This document shows positions 24,301-37,344 of a stretch of DNA of 64,000 nt, piece by piece (within the stretch, counting starts at the first letter, position 1; each line of letters begins with the position of its first letter). Origin of the DNA: Acridotheres tristis (taxonomy: Eukaryota > Chordata > Aves > Passeriformes > Sturnidae); NCBI GenBank assembly GCA_037013685.1, contig CM072898.1:1550001-1614000 (forward strand), in the 5' to 3' direction. The notes below the pieces were generated by a model that was not told where the DNA came from, did no database searches, and saw only the letters and a list, made by a program, of their open reading frames with translations. The translations under genes and the position numbers were made by a program.

Positions 24301-27300
24301 GTCCCTGCTGTGTCCCTGCCACAGTGGTGCCCAGAGCAGGGATCTCAGTGAGAATTTATTCCTACAGAAAAATAGAAATTCCTGCAAATAAATAAATAAA
24401 TTCCTGCAGGAACCTGCTGTGCCCAGAGCCACTGGCCAGGGCTGCTGCTGAGCAGGGAGGGGACACAGCCCTGGCACCCACATTGTCATCCTGTAAGGTT
24501 ATCACTCTAATTTCCCTGCTTATCATTCAGATGTCTCTGCCAGGATTAAATGAAAAGCCGTTTGATACCTGAGTCTTCTGGCTCAGTATCACATAATCAA
24601 TTAGCCTATTAGTCTTTGAGTCATTAATATTCTCTGCTTTCACTGTGATGATCTCACTTCCTGCAAACTGGAACACTGAGCTGAGAGAGAATTAAAAAAA
24701 CCCAAACATAAATACAGCAGGTAAAAAGGTTTTTTAAATTAGGTATCTTCTTTGATCACTACTCAACAAAAATAAGTTATTTAGAGTGGTTTGAGAGTTT
24801 TTTGTAATATATATTTTATAAAGAATGTGATAACGAGTTGCCTTGTTAAAAGAAACAGACATGAGAAATAAATAGTGAATATCCAGGTACTGTTGATTAA
24901 TCTCCAATTATATTAATGAGGTCTTTCAGCATTTTTAGTAAGTTCCTCACTGCTGATCTCTAAGCTTTTCCTCAAGGGTTTTTTGTTACTTCATGGGTGA
25001 TCATGTCTCTTGTAGATCAAAATCAATGAAACTTCAAATGCTCTTCCAAGTCCTGTGCAAAAAAAAAGGAAAAAAAAGGAATTCACTGCTTTCTCTCATT
25101 TAGCCACTTCTAAGGGAAGATTCTCACTGAAGCAAAGGCTGTGAGCTGAGTCCTAAGTAAATTATTGCTCTTTCTCAGAGGTGGGGCAGGCCCATCCTGA
25201 TTTCACAGCCTGAGTTACTGCTTAAGAACCATTCTCATGTTTGGCTGTGCTCCTTGAGTGCTGCCTGATAAAAGTCTGGCTGGATGCTGGCAGGTTGTCA
25301 TTCCCATCCCTCCCCATTATCAGCACCTCAGGGGGGTCACTCTACAGCAGCCTGTCCCTGCTCCCAGCAAGAGCCCAAAACTCAGGCTGATAGAGCTCAA
25401 ATTGATGGAAAAAAACCCAAAAACATTTCAGTTATATGTTTAAATATTTTTTTTAATATTGCTAGAATTTGGCATGAATAATTCCATTTGTATAAAGTTC
25501 TGCTGTGATCTGCAGTGTAGATATATAAAACATTCATCTGACTTTTAATACTAAAAAACTATTTTGAAAAAATGGTAAGGATGTGAAAGAGGTTAAAATT
25601 GTTAAAGTTCTGTGTTGAGCTGCGTGGGCAGCTTGTGTTATATATATATATATATATATATGTAAACCCTTGTGTTATATAAAGCTTTCCAATAAGTTTT
25701 TTTTAATAGGTTACTCAAAGCCTAGTGCTATATTAGCAGAAATAATGGATACAAGAACAGGAGAGGAGAATACCACAGGGGACAGCTAGTGTGTTTAAAA
25801 AAGAAAAATTTTTCAATTCCTCCTCTTTTTGCCTCTGTCAATTGTGTTTTCAGGTAGAGGGAGGCATAAAAATTCACTCTTCAGCTGCTCCATGCAGCAT
25901 GTGGGCTGTGCTGGTAGAGGCTCTAAACTTCAGAGGCCCTCTGCTCTGTAAGTGATGCCTCACCAAAACAAGCTGAGTACTCAGGCTTGTCCACAAGCTC
26001 AGAGCTTCTCCCATGAGCTGGACTGCAAAGACAGAGCTTTTTAAGAGCTGAAATTGCTTTCTGTTTATAAATGTCTCTGACAAGCATTGATCCCATGTCA
26101 AATGAGGGTTTAACAGTGAGAGTTTGTCAATAGAGGTCTTTGAGCAGGGCTTTGTTGCATGCACTATTCCCAGTTTCATAGATCCCAGAGAAAATTCTGA
26201 AGGCCTCTGGATGTCCCCATCCCTCAGGGCTGTCCCTGCACCCTCAGCTTGTGTCACCTGCAGATGTGCTGAGGGTGGCTCAGTCTGTGTCACATGCAGC
26301 ACCCAGTGACACACAGCCCTGAGGTGACCACTGGCCACTGATGTCCACCAGGGCTCGGAGCCTTTGGCCACTGCACTGACAGAAAACAACTCCAGAGTCC
26401 CAGATGGCAGCTTGAAGGCTTTCCTCATGCATGGAAGTCCCAGGGCTCTTTCTATAAATATCCAGGGCCATATGTTCCTGCATCTCTGAAGCATCTCTGA
26501 GGTCTTTGCCCTTGCATCCCTTTGGGAAAGTGGGACAGAAGCATCCCAGTGAGGACATCAGAAAATCTAAGACAAGATGGTTTGGACAGTAATACCAGTG
26601 CTGTGTGTCTACCCAGCTCAACATTTGGCTCAGCACTCTTGCTTAATAATGCTTGTTATGGGCTGATTGATTCTGGGGTCAAGTTTAGGAGGACATGAAA
26701 CAATATTTAAACCCAGATTAGGTGTTGCTGCCAGACCTGTGTTGCTGCAGGAGTCCCTAAACTGCTTTGTGTGCTCTCCTTTCCCTCAGAGGGCCCTGGG
26801 CAGCACCATTAATCCAGAACATGTTTCTCTCCTCACTGGGCCAAAGGCTGGGACTTTAATTCTGTTTTCAGGTAAATTACAGTTGGTACCCCTGGTATTT
26901 TGGGAGAATTGTGATTCAACTGATTACATAGTGAAATATCACGAGACATAATCCCATGAAAATAATTATGAAAGAAGTATCAAGGAAAGCGATACTATTG
27001 TTAAAAAAACATAAACTGAGGTAATGCTCCAAATAAAATAAAAAATAAAAATCCGAGTTACATGTGAGAAATTACCTGGTTTATAGTCGAAGGGCAAATC
27101 CCTCTCTTAACCCAGTCTGCCTGTACTGGAAAGTAGATCTGGTTTCTGCCACTGGTGTCAGGAGCTTATTCCTGCAGGGAGGAGGTGAGTGGAAAGGCAC
27201 TGGACAGGGATAATTCCCAGTGAGTCACTGGCTGCCTGTGGGAATTCGGGTGAGTGCCTCTGCCCCGTGCCCTTTCCTTTGGAGGATGAGATCACTGCAT

Positions 27301-30300
27301 TTCCCCACTGCCCACAAATGTTCCATTAAGGTGAGCATCAGGGTGGCAGGGACGGAAACACAAGTGCCGTGAGGCAAGGAGTTATTAGCAAGTAAAAGAT
27401 TGTTTTCCTTGCCTTATCATTCAGAATCCTATTGTTCCACAAATGTGGAGTTTCATTAATCCATATTAACAAAATCCTCTCTGTACTCAGATGTTCTGAG
27501 CAGTACTCGAAGAAGTCATACTACAACTTCAGACTCTTCCTTGTATTTTTCCTCACCTGTGCCTGACTTTTTCTGTCATTACTCTCTCTACTATGGTACT
27601 ACATAAATATTTTCAGCTGGATCAACTGAAAAAAAAAAAAGAAGAAGCCCTGAGGGAGCTCCCTTTCAAACTCTAATGGACCTCTCTACTTTGCCTCTAT
27701 GCCCATGAACCTGGATTCATGGATAAAGTATTAATATAAATGAAATATTCCAAGTTTTTAAAAAATATTGGAATGTTTAAGTCTCAAGGACAAAGGGTCC
27801 CTCAGAAACTGCATTAAAATTTTGCTGGCAGCTGCAGGAAGTTGCTGTTCAGAATAAGCAGGCATAGAAATGAAAGTGCCCTGCAGAAATCATCTACTCA
27901 GAGCACTGCCCTGCACTGAGTATGAAGCAACCTTGTCTCTGGTGTTAGCAGCCCTGGGTTTGTTCTTATCAAAAGAACTTAATCCTTTTTTTCAGTTATT
28001 GTTTTTAGAGAGTCAGGGCAAAGCTGGGGCCAGCAGAGCTCTGGCATCTCCCTGCAGTGCAGCTGTGATGGAGGCTGTGCCAAGGGCTCCCTAAGCAGTT
28101 CATTCTATCCAAAATAAAATGTGGTCTGCTGGCTACAGAAGGCATCTGGGAATGGAGAAATGCTGGGCTTGGCTCATCCTGTGCATCAGGAAGCAGGGTA
28201 GTTATGACTCTGAAGTTAATTGGTTTCTATTGGCTTTTACTGGATTTGTGAATGAATGTCTAAATACCCTGCATCAGTCAGAGTGAAATATAATAATAAT
28301 TTATGCTTGTCTTCTGCAATATTGCAGGACTTTTATATGCGATTTTCTCAATCTGCTTTGAGATACTTTTGAATGCGTAATTATGTTATTATTCAGACCT
28401 CTGAAGAGATAGTGCAAGCCTCCACAATTCCCCAAAGAACAACATTTTATATAAAATGTAAATGGGTAATAATGAAATTGAAATGAAATAATGAAATAAT
28501 GGAATTCTAGAACTTTGGGACACATTTCCATGTTGTTACAGGGTGTAATCTTTCCATCACCACAAGCCAAAGCAAAACCAAATCAGTGAAAGCTTTGCCT
28601 GACATCCTTTGGCAGACTGAAAGGTAACTCATTTTCAGATTGATTTGAATATGAAATTGAATTAGTGGAGCTAAAAATATTTCTGCAGTACTGCACTGGT
28701 GAAAAGCAATAAACCCTTTTAAGCCAGATAGTTTATGGAAGAATGGACAGCAAGCTCTGAGAAAATGATAACCCATTTTTTGCTGTTACCATGGCAATGC
28801 AGCTACACACACTTGTGTTTGGACTGTACAATCCTCATGAAATACAGCTCGTCAGTTCTTTTTATAAGCCATAAACCCTTTCAACTCCATGGATGCAGAG
28901 CAGCTCCTAAGAAGGAGAGAGGAGAAAGGGATTGTTACCCATGGGAGGTGTGCAGGACCTCATCAGTCCTCAAAACACCAGGGCAAGGCTCTGATGGAGG
29001 CTCATTCTAACTTAAACATCTCTTTGTTTATGCATTAATGTGTTTCTTGGGTGATTTTGTTTAGATTTTGTGCCTCTTAACCCCTCTGACTGTGTTCCCA
29101 AGGTATGTGGGAGCTCACTCTCCTCACTGCATTTCTTGCTGTGCTATGAGGAACGGCAGGGCAGTCTCTAATCCATGTTTAAAATAAGATTGTTATTTTA
29201 AGCAACCTTTTCCTACCCCTTTTGAGTCTTTGCATGCTTGAGGGATTCCCTTTGGAGTCCCAATAAATAAACCAGCAGGCTTTACTCTGCTTTGGGCAGC
29301 CCTGTGTTTCTGTCACTGCTGAACAGGCACTGAGGGCTGGAGCAGGATCCTGGGAAAATGCAGCAGGGAATTTAGTGAATTTAGCAGTGAATTTAGTTAT
29401 TCCCAAGAATGTAGGGGGCAGAATGCAAAAGTGTTGAGCATTTCTCCTTTAGCCAAGGAGAAAAACCAGGCTGTCAGTCCAAAGCACAGGCATGTAGATG
29501 ATTTTAAACCCTTCATGTGAGTGAACCATGCTTGTCAGTTGTCTCTTGAAGTTCTCTGAGAGCTGTTTCTGATCCCCTCATTAAATGGGCCACGTTCCTC
29601 TGCTGCCATGTTTCCATTTTGTTTTCCAACGTGCAGTACACAGCAAATGTGCCTTTCATAACACACCTGTGCACACGGCAGCATTTCTGCAAATGAACCA
29701 AAAAAGGCTGAGTTTAATGGGATTATTAATAAACCTAAATTAATCACAGGTTTGCAGCATCAAAGTCCATGTTCCTAATCCAAAGATTTACCCTGGGTAG
29801 ATTTAAGATTGCACAGAGTAGATTTAGGGTTGTGGGACAATCTCAGCTCATCTGAGTTTAATGATCTTGAAAATAAGGATTTTCTGAATTACCTAGGAAA
29901 TGATCTGAAGATAACTGATGTTCAGAAGTACTGGAAGGAAAATGGCACCTGAGTGTTCTCCATAATTACAATATCCAGTGTTGCTAAGGCATAATTTCCT
30001 GGAAACTGATTCCCCAAATCTTTGACTTGCACAATCAGATGACAGTTGCTGACCCAGGATATGTCCAGCATAGAACTGTCTTTAATAAGGGAAACTTATC
30101 AAAGACATTTATATTTCTTTTGCAAACGCATGATAGCTGGTCCAGGAACATGGAATTAAGCTGCCTTTCTTGTTAATTGCTTCTTAATAATTACAGCAGC
30201 TTCTTGCAGCAAGGATGTTTCTGTATTCTCGAGTTTGTGCATTTTTCTGTATTTCTGTACTTATGGTCCACCCCACTTTTGTTATTGCCAGTGGCAGCAA

Positions 30301-30707
30301 GGTCCTGAGGAAGCAAGGAGCAATCTGGGGTTTCTGAGACAGATCTGTACCCCATTTTCCATGACACTTCTGTGTCATTATTAGCCTTTTAGGGATGTGT
30401 AATGATCTGATCACTCACTGGCGACAGCCACTGCTTCATTCTGGGCCATGCATTCACCTGGGCTCACCATCCCTTACTGAGGGGTTTGTGACAATGTGAC
30501 TGCACACCGCACAGCACAGGACACTCCTTTGCTACTGCAGGCAGCCAGGGGGAAGAGCTTGCAAAATCTGGATTTAAGGAAGTCCCCCTCCCCATTTCCA
30601 GTGGAGGGATCCTTTTAGACAAGCCAACACCAGCTCCTCAATGCTCCATCATGAGGCAGCCTGGTGTGCCTGGTGTGCCAGTGTGGAAGGTGTGAGTGAG
30701 GCAGGAC
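21346..30707. other. Non-coding, no gene recognised
   Basis: Nine kilobases of intergenic sequence with only simple repeats: a (TA)n run at 25639 and A-rich runs near 27628. The longest open frame (206 codons, minus, 25874-26494) has no recognisable domain. A 16-bp block GGGTGAGCCCTGGGGG is repeated at 22564 and 22588. Confidence 0.45.
25639..25661. repeat. (TA)n microsatellite
   Basis: An uninterrupted TA run of about 11 units. Confidence 0.95.
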
Positions 30708-31166
30708 AGAGATGGTGGCAGGGATGGTGGCAGGGATGGTGGCAGGGATGGTGGCAGGGATGAAGGCTGGGATGATGGCAGGGGTGATGGCAGGGATGAT
30801 GGCAGGGATGAAGGCTGGGATGGTGGTTGGGATGGTGGCAGGGATGAAGGCAGGGATAGTGACAGGGATGAAGGCTGGGATGGTGACAGGGATGAAGGCT
30901 GGGATGGTGGCAGGGATGAAGGATGGTGGCAGGGATGAAGGATGGTGGCAGGGATGGTGTCAGGGATGGTAACAGGGATGAAGGCAAGGATGATGGCAGG
31001 GATGGTGACAGTGGTGATGGCAGGGATGAAGGCAGGGATGATGGCAGGGATGAAGGCTGGGATGAAGGCTGGGATGATGGCAGGGATGGTGACAGGGATG
31101 AAGGCTGGGATGATGGCAGTGATGGTGGCAGGGATGAAGGCTGGAATAGTGGCAGGGATGATGTGA
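30708..31166. repeat. Minisatellite of 12-bp units, about 37 copies
   Basis: Tandem units of the form GGGATGxxGGCx, mainly GGGATGGTGGCA, GGGATGATGGCA, GGGATGAAGGCT and GGGATGGTGACA. I parse 35 units of 12 bp and two consecutive 19-bp units near 30913-30950 (GGGATGAA plus GGATGGTGGCA), together 458 bp. Because 12 is a multiple of 3 and the unit has no stop on either strand, long open frames run through it in many frames (up to 199 codons on the minus strand). These are by-products and not genes. Strong strand asymmetry: almost no C outside the GGCA/GGCT position. Confidence 0.97.
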
Positions 31167-33770
31167 GGCTGACTCAGGGTGTCCAGAGCTTTCCCAGAGA
31201 GGGCAGACTCAGAACCTGAGCACCAGCAATTTGTCACTGGTGCCTCCTACCTCTCCCCCTGCCCTTCCAGCTGAAGGTAGCCCTGCCCTTCCCCAAGTGC
31301 CCTGCAGTTCTCCTCCAGTCCAGGGCTTTGCTAGGTTACCTTCCTGCCTCCTCTGTACAAGTAATCTCTGACTGGAGCTGGGAATGTCAGGTGTGGGAGG
31401 GGATGGAGGGCTTAATCTTATCTTCAAGGAGCCTGGAGGGGGACAGTGATTTATCTTTGAATGTTCTTCCCTCCTACATTTCTGTCGAGCTGGTGATGCA
31501 GCTTTCTGTAATGATTCTGTAGTGACTAATACCTGAAAGCCATGGAAATTTCTCTGAACTCCTGAATGAGGGAAGATGGGCACTTCTGTGAGGATGATTT
31601 GCTTTTGTATCAGAGATGAGATTTGTATCAGGTTGCTGTGTCAGTACAAAAGTTACAGCAGCCAGGAGAGAGAAGTTTTGAGAGCCTGGTGTTTTTCCAT
31701 CTGTTTACCCAAAGAAGAGTTATCTGGATGATGTGTTCCACTGTTAAACTGCTCCTGGAACAAAGAAAATCAACTGAAGGACAGTTTCATTTTACATCCC
31801 AGAGGAGCAGTATTAGATTAGAAAACTGGAAAAATATCTCATTTCATTGGAAGCTTTCTTTGTGGTGTTTGTTGCTTAATTTGACACACGTGTTCAGTGA
31901 TAGTTCAGTTACAGCCTTCCCATAACCTAAGAACCCAGCTCTCAGATTGGTCACTGCTCCTGAGTGTTACTCTGACCTCAGCCTTTATCTAAAACATAAA
32001 CAGGGATCCCAAATGATGGTCATGAGCTGGTTTTCCATCAGAAAAAACTATTTTCCCAGTTCCATAAAAACACTTAAATACTGTCTCAGCATTGGGATTT
32101 TTTTAAAGTGTTCTTCCCATTGTAGTGGTGAGCCTTTGCACAGCATAGGGAAATGTAAAAATAAGTGAAAAATACATTGAGGAGCAGTTCAGAGACCAGT
32201 ACTTCTACTTTATAATTAATTAATAGAAGTTTTCCATGCTCTTGCATAAAGAATATAGAGTGATGACCACTGTGCTGTTGTAACAAAATGCAGTGCTGTG
32301 CATTTAAACAGGGCATTGTGACCTAGGTTATCTTCTTAAATACGGAGATTACTCTGCCTTCCCAGTTCTTTCCATTATTGTTTTTGCATTGTCCTGTTCT
32401 ACTGTTATATCTTCAGGTTACTTTTCTCTGTATAAAATGTCATTTTCAGAATGTTCAAGGAAGGTGAATCTACTACAGAGCCAGCTCCTTGTAGCCCAGG
32501 CCAAAACATTAATTCTTCAGGAATATAGCATATAATTAAAAACTTCTCAGGCTGGACATCCTGTTTTGGGGGGAGCAGGCATTTGACCTTTGCAGTTCTC
32601 TTTTGCAATTATTTTGTATTTTTTAAAGGAAAGTAATTTTTATCTAAGTATTTTTTCTCCCTTTCCCTTCCTCTTTTCTTTCCCACTGATGTAAAATAAT
32701 ATGCAGTTTGTTGACACAATTCCAAATTACAGGTTTAGAAAAACCCAGAAAGATTTATTTAATCCCCATCCCATACATCTATCTCTTTCCAAAACTTTTT
32801 ATGGCTGTTATGTTAGTATGGATTTAGTCTTTCAAGAATCTCATAGAGCACAAAAGAACTGCAGGCACACAAAAGGAACTCCAAAAAGACCTTTCAGTGC
32901 ACTACAGAAAACCCAGCCATTGGTGGTGGGGCACTGTGTGGGTGCACACAAAGCATCAGGCAGTGTTTTTCAAGGACAACAATCTGCACATTCTCAGCTG
33001 TACCTTATGATCTGCAGATTCAGAAAAATAATCTACTATAAAATAGAAGTTCCTGCCTGGATTTAATTGACAAAAGAGAGCAGGACTCATCAGGGCGGCA
33101 TCATCTGGTGGGAGGTGCATTGGGATGCAGTCTGGGGTACAGCTCCATGCCTGGAGTCACGAAGATCTTGGTATTACTGAGATCATCCTGGAGTTCCACT
33201 CAGTGAGTAATGCCAAGCTATTGTGTTTCTGTTTATTTATTGTGTATTGCTTAGGTAACCTAAAATCAGAACAGAAAACCTGATGGAAAATTTTACATCA
33301 CGTATGACTAAAGGACCTTGTTTTCAGACAAGCCCGAGGAGCTCTGTGATGTGACAGCTGCTCTGTTGTGTGCTCGTTTCCCTGCTATGTGTGAATTTGG
33401 TTATTCAGGGTTTTATCACTGGAGCAGCACAGGGAGCTCAGGAGTTTTTCTTTATGAGGTGGCAGCACCCAAACAGCTCTCCCAACCTAGAGCCTTACTC
33501 TAAAAGAGACAGTACATCCCTGAGCCTCTGAAAACATTCCTTTGTTTAGTTCACATGCTTGGCTGTGTTCTACAGGGTCTCAAAATAGAAAACTGACTTC
33601 TGTTTCCTAAGACTTCAATACAAACCAGGAGAGAACTACCCAGCTGTATCTTACCTTCTACAGATAAAGAAATACCTTGTGTCATTGAATCTCTCTGGAA
33701 CATATGCTCTGAAGGGTGACTTGGAGCCTGTGGGAGGATTTTGTACCATAACTCAGTGTTTGGTGTGAAG
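31167..33770. other. Non-coding, no feature recognised
   Basis: Intergenic sequence without recognised exons or transposons. Confidence 0.5.
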
Positions 33771-34272
33771 TGTCAGGGTTTCAGCTGCCTGCTCACTGCT
33801 CCCCTCACCCTCAGTGGGATGGGGAATGGAGCCAGGGAAAAAGTGGGCTGAGACAGAGACAGATTAGTAGGCCAGGAAGAGAAGGGAAAATAGCAATAAT
33901 GATAAAACAATATACAGAATGAGCAATGCATAATACAATTGCTCACCACCAATGTCCAGTCAGTCCCTGGGCACAGATTCCTGCCCTGTGGCCAACTCCC
34001 CCAGTTTATGTGCTGAGATCTGGAATATTCCTGGAATATTCCTGTGGCCAGTTCAGGTCATCTGTGCTGGGTGTGCTCCCTCCCAGCTCCTTGTGCTTCT
34101 GCTCACTGGCAGAGCATGGGAAACTGAAAAGTCCTTGACTTGGAGTAAGAACAACTTAGCACAACTAAAGCATCAGCGTGTTACCAACATTATTCTCTTA
34201 CAGAATCCAAAACACAGCACTGGACCAGCTACCAGGAGGAAAATTAACTCTGTCCCAGCCCAAAGCAGGACA
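33771..34272 (-). mobile_element. ERVL LTR (avian GGERVL-like), complete
   Basis: Read on the minus strand it opens TGTCCTGCTTTGGGCTGGGA, and 'cagagttaattttcctcct' follows, the hallmark start of the widespread avian ERVL LTR. It ends with the reverse complement of 'tgtcagggtttcagctgcc'. The plus strand also shows the known 'cccctcaccctcagtgggat' block. Ends are TG...CA, about 502 bp. I see no convincing 5-bp target duplication (TGAAG against AAGAG), so the flanks have decayed or the ends are off by a few bases. A 13-bp tandem duplication (tggaatattcctggaatatt) lies at about 34021. Confidence 0.88.
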
Positions 34273-34274
34273 AA

Positions 34275-37200
34275 GAGGGATCTGAGTCAATGGCACAGCC
34301 AGGCCAAAGGATGCTCCAGGCTGGAGGGCTGCAGGTTGGCTCTGGTGGCACAGTAATTTAAAACCCAGCAGGGTCCAACACAACAAATCCTTTGTATAGA
34401 CACACTTATTTTCCCAGTGAGCATCTGCCTACCCCGAGAACATTAAATGCATTGTATTTATAGGTGTTTTGTATGGCACTTTGGTGGTTTTTTCAGGTGG
34501 AAAAGGCAGAGCAATGTGTTCCTTCCCATCATCACTGTGTTCAAGCTGATCTTGCATTCTCTGCCTGTTTAGTGGTTTGTTTTTTTAAACTTATATCCTT
34601 TCTGTTCTTAAATCTTAAGGCTGCCTTGGTTATCTTCTGAGAGACTCCAGCAAGAGGATATTGATATTGATATTGATATTGATATTGATATTGATATTGA
34701 TATTGATATTGATAGCACCTTTCACCTGAGGCATCCAAGGACCTCCCTGTGCTCCTTACCAGCCCCACTGGGAGGCTCCAAGTTTCCAGCCCTCACAGTA
34801 TTTGTTGTGTTTCCCACTAACTCTTGCAGTATTTGTTGTCTTTCTCACACACCCATCTGCTGACAGTTTTGATTAGGCTGTGGTGGAACAGCAAGTTTTC
34901 CTGATTGCACAGAAAACCTTTAAAGTGTAGCCTGAGGCTCTGGGCACAGGAGGCTCTTTCCAGTTATTGCTCTTTAAACCCTTCAGCTCAGCTGGAGATG
35001 TTTTTCACAGGCTGTGTCTTGTGCCTTGGAAACGTGTGGAGAAGGTACAGACAGCTTCTTGCTGGTTTTGTTCTTAAACTGTCAGGCAGAAAACTTAACC
35101 TGAGAATTTGGGGTCAAAGAACTTCCTATGTTTTCTGTTATATTTGTATGTGTGATGTGTGGAAGGAGCACAGCAGGAAATAGAACAAATCTTCAGGCAC
35201 CTGTGTCTCTCCTGGTACCAGCAGGATCTCCTGGTGGCTCATCAAAGGCACAAAATTGAAACAAAACACAGTGTTTTGTACAAATGATGGAAATGCAGGG
35301 CACAGATATTGGTGGGCCTCATCTTCATCTGTACCCACCACCCTGGGATGGAGTATTTATTTCCTGCTGGATCCATGGGGTTTCCTTTTGCCTTCACTGA
35401 GATCAGTTATGGCACAAGAAGCCCAGCAACAGCTCAGACACGAGTTCAGGTCAAGGACCCTCACTTGGGGATGGCAATATTTCGAAAAAATTCATCTTCG
35501 TCTCTGAGTGAAACCCAATTCTCCCATTTCTCTAGCAAAAGTGTGAAGTAGGCACCAAACAGATGTTCTGCTTGGAGTGTTGGTTTAACTCAGTGAGTTT
35601 CCCTGATGTGAACAATGTCCAATCATTCCTTTCTGTATTTTAACACTGTGCTCTTTACTTTCTCAAAACGAAAGTAAACAGTTGGAGTAAACAGTTACTA
35701 TTTTACCTTTGTGTGGGCATTAAACAGCTGCTTTTGTGTTCCACACTAGAGGCAGCTAGCCACAAAACCTCGCTACACTCTGCCTTTGCCCTTGTGCCAA
35801 TGTAAGTGGGATTTTCTGGACATTGTGGAGAATTTCCACGTGTTTGTGGCTTATGCAATCAGGCAGCATTTGCTAAATGCAAATTCAATGGTGTTGTTGG
35901 AATCGTAGTTTGACATTTGTGAGGAATCTCAAAGGACCTGAGAGGACAAAGATGTGTCTCTTCTTCTTCTGAGGGATAGTGCAGGTCCAGCAAAGTTTTG
36001 CAGAATTGCTTTAGGATTGCTAAAGGATTCAACGCTAATAAATAATAAATAATTATGACTACTAATAATTAATAAATAATTAATAATAATCCTCAACATT
36101 GCTTGAGGATTCAACATTAATAAATCACCTAACCCAGCACAGTGGATTTGCACTGATGTGAGGGTCAGTACTGGGAACAGCAGCAATATTTAGCAAATAG
36201 CTTTACAAAGCACTGTTACATGAAATATCAGTGATGTAGCACTGTGGATTGGAGCACTCCATTTCTCTACCCATTTTCCCTTTGTTCTCAAGACTTTTTG
36301 TTCCAGATTGGAGCAAATGACAAGTACCCATTAAAACTAATTTAGCCATCACACTATAAATCCCTCTGCTGCTGTGGTGGGAAGTGACTTTTTCCTCTCT
36401 GGCAAACATATGGAAATACACCAAACCCTTTACAAGGTCTACAATTTAACAAATATTGCTGTCAAAAGCCACCTTGTGTGGCAAAATAATACAAAACAGC
36501 ATGACCAGTGCAAGCCAAAAGAACATACTGAGGAAACCTTCACACTGAAGACAACGAAGTATTTCAGACAGAAAGAAATTTCTTGTGATTAATCAAGGAT
36601 CTTATTCTCTGGCTTACACCTCATTTCCATCAGTATAATAAACCAGAGCTCAGTGGAGTTACTCCTGATTTATAACAAAGCAAGAGGACTGGAGTAAGTA
36701 CCAAATAGGTCACATTCTCTGCTGATTGCTGCCTCACATCATGACTGCCTGACATCTCTGCTGCCTTTGAAGTACTTTCATGTAGGAGCTTTTCATACCA
36801 TTTGTACTCGCTGTGTAGGGGAGAGGAAAATTAATTGCAGTCTAAATTAAATCCCTTTGGCGTGCATTTAGATGTGACTAAGAGGACTTCTAAAAATATG
36901 TTAACTAACATGCTTTATTGGGAGAAAAATAGAACATTTTAATGCTTGCAGGTAAAGGTGATCTACAGATTGAGTGTGCCTTTTTGGGATCAGCACAAGA
37001 AATGAGAGCATTATCTGGTCTATCACCTCTCCAGTCTTGGAGAATGTCCACCATGTGCTACCTAAGGGGTGTAAAACCACCTCTTGTGCTTTGTGGTCCA
37101 AACACATTCTTCTGTGTTGTAAGCACTGACAACTAAAACGTGCTGCCCCTGATTTGCTGCTCTCTGGTGTTAGTAGACCACAAGCAGATCCAGAGTTAAT

Positions 37201-37340
37201 TTAAGTTAATTTAATGGACCTTTTTGCTGGGGAGCTGACAAAGCCCTGCAGTTTAACCCTTTGGGCTATTTCTAGCAGATGAGTGGCATGGCCTTTGGTG
37301 GCTGTTTGGAGCCCGTGTGCTGGGTCAGGGAACACAAAGG
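34275..37340. other. Non-coding; simple repeats only
   Basis: Contains the hexanucleotide repeat at 34657 and an AT-rich AATAAT tract at about 36035-36090. No exon recognised. Confidence 0.5.
34657..34714. repeat. (GATATT)n hexanucleotide microsatellite
   Basis: Nearly ten uninterrupted GATATT units over 58 bp. Long perfect arrays of this kind are usually length-variable between individuals (inference). Confidence 0.97.
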
Positions 37341-37344
37341 GCAA

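Noticed and set aside
25874..26494. 206-codon minus-strand open frame
   Set aside because: No recognisable domain, splice context or promoter. Its length is within what a 64-kb window can yield by chance. A protein search or RNA evidence would change this.
30638..31237. 199-codon minus-strand open frame and several plus-strand frames of about 75-100 codons
   Set aside because: They are produced by a stop-free 12-bp minisatellite and read as simple Pro/Ser/His/Ala or Gly/Met/Asp repeats in several frames at once.
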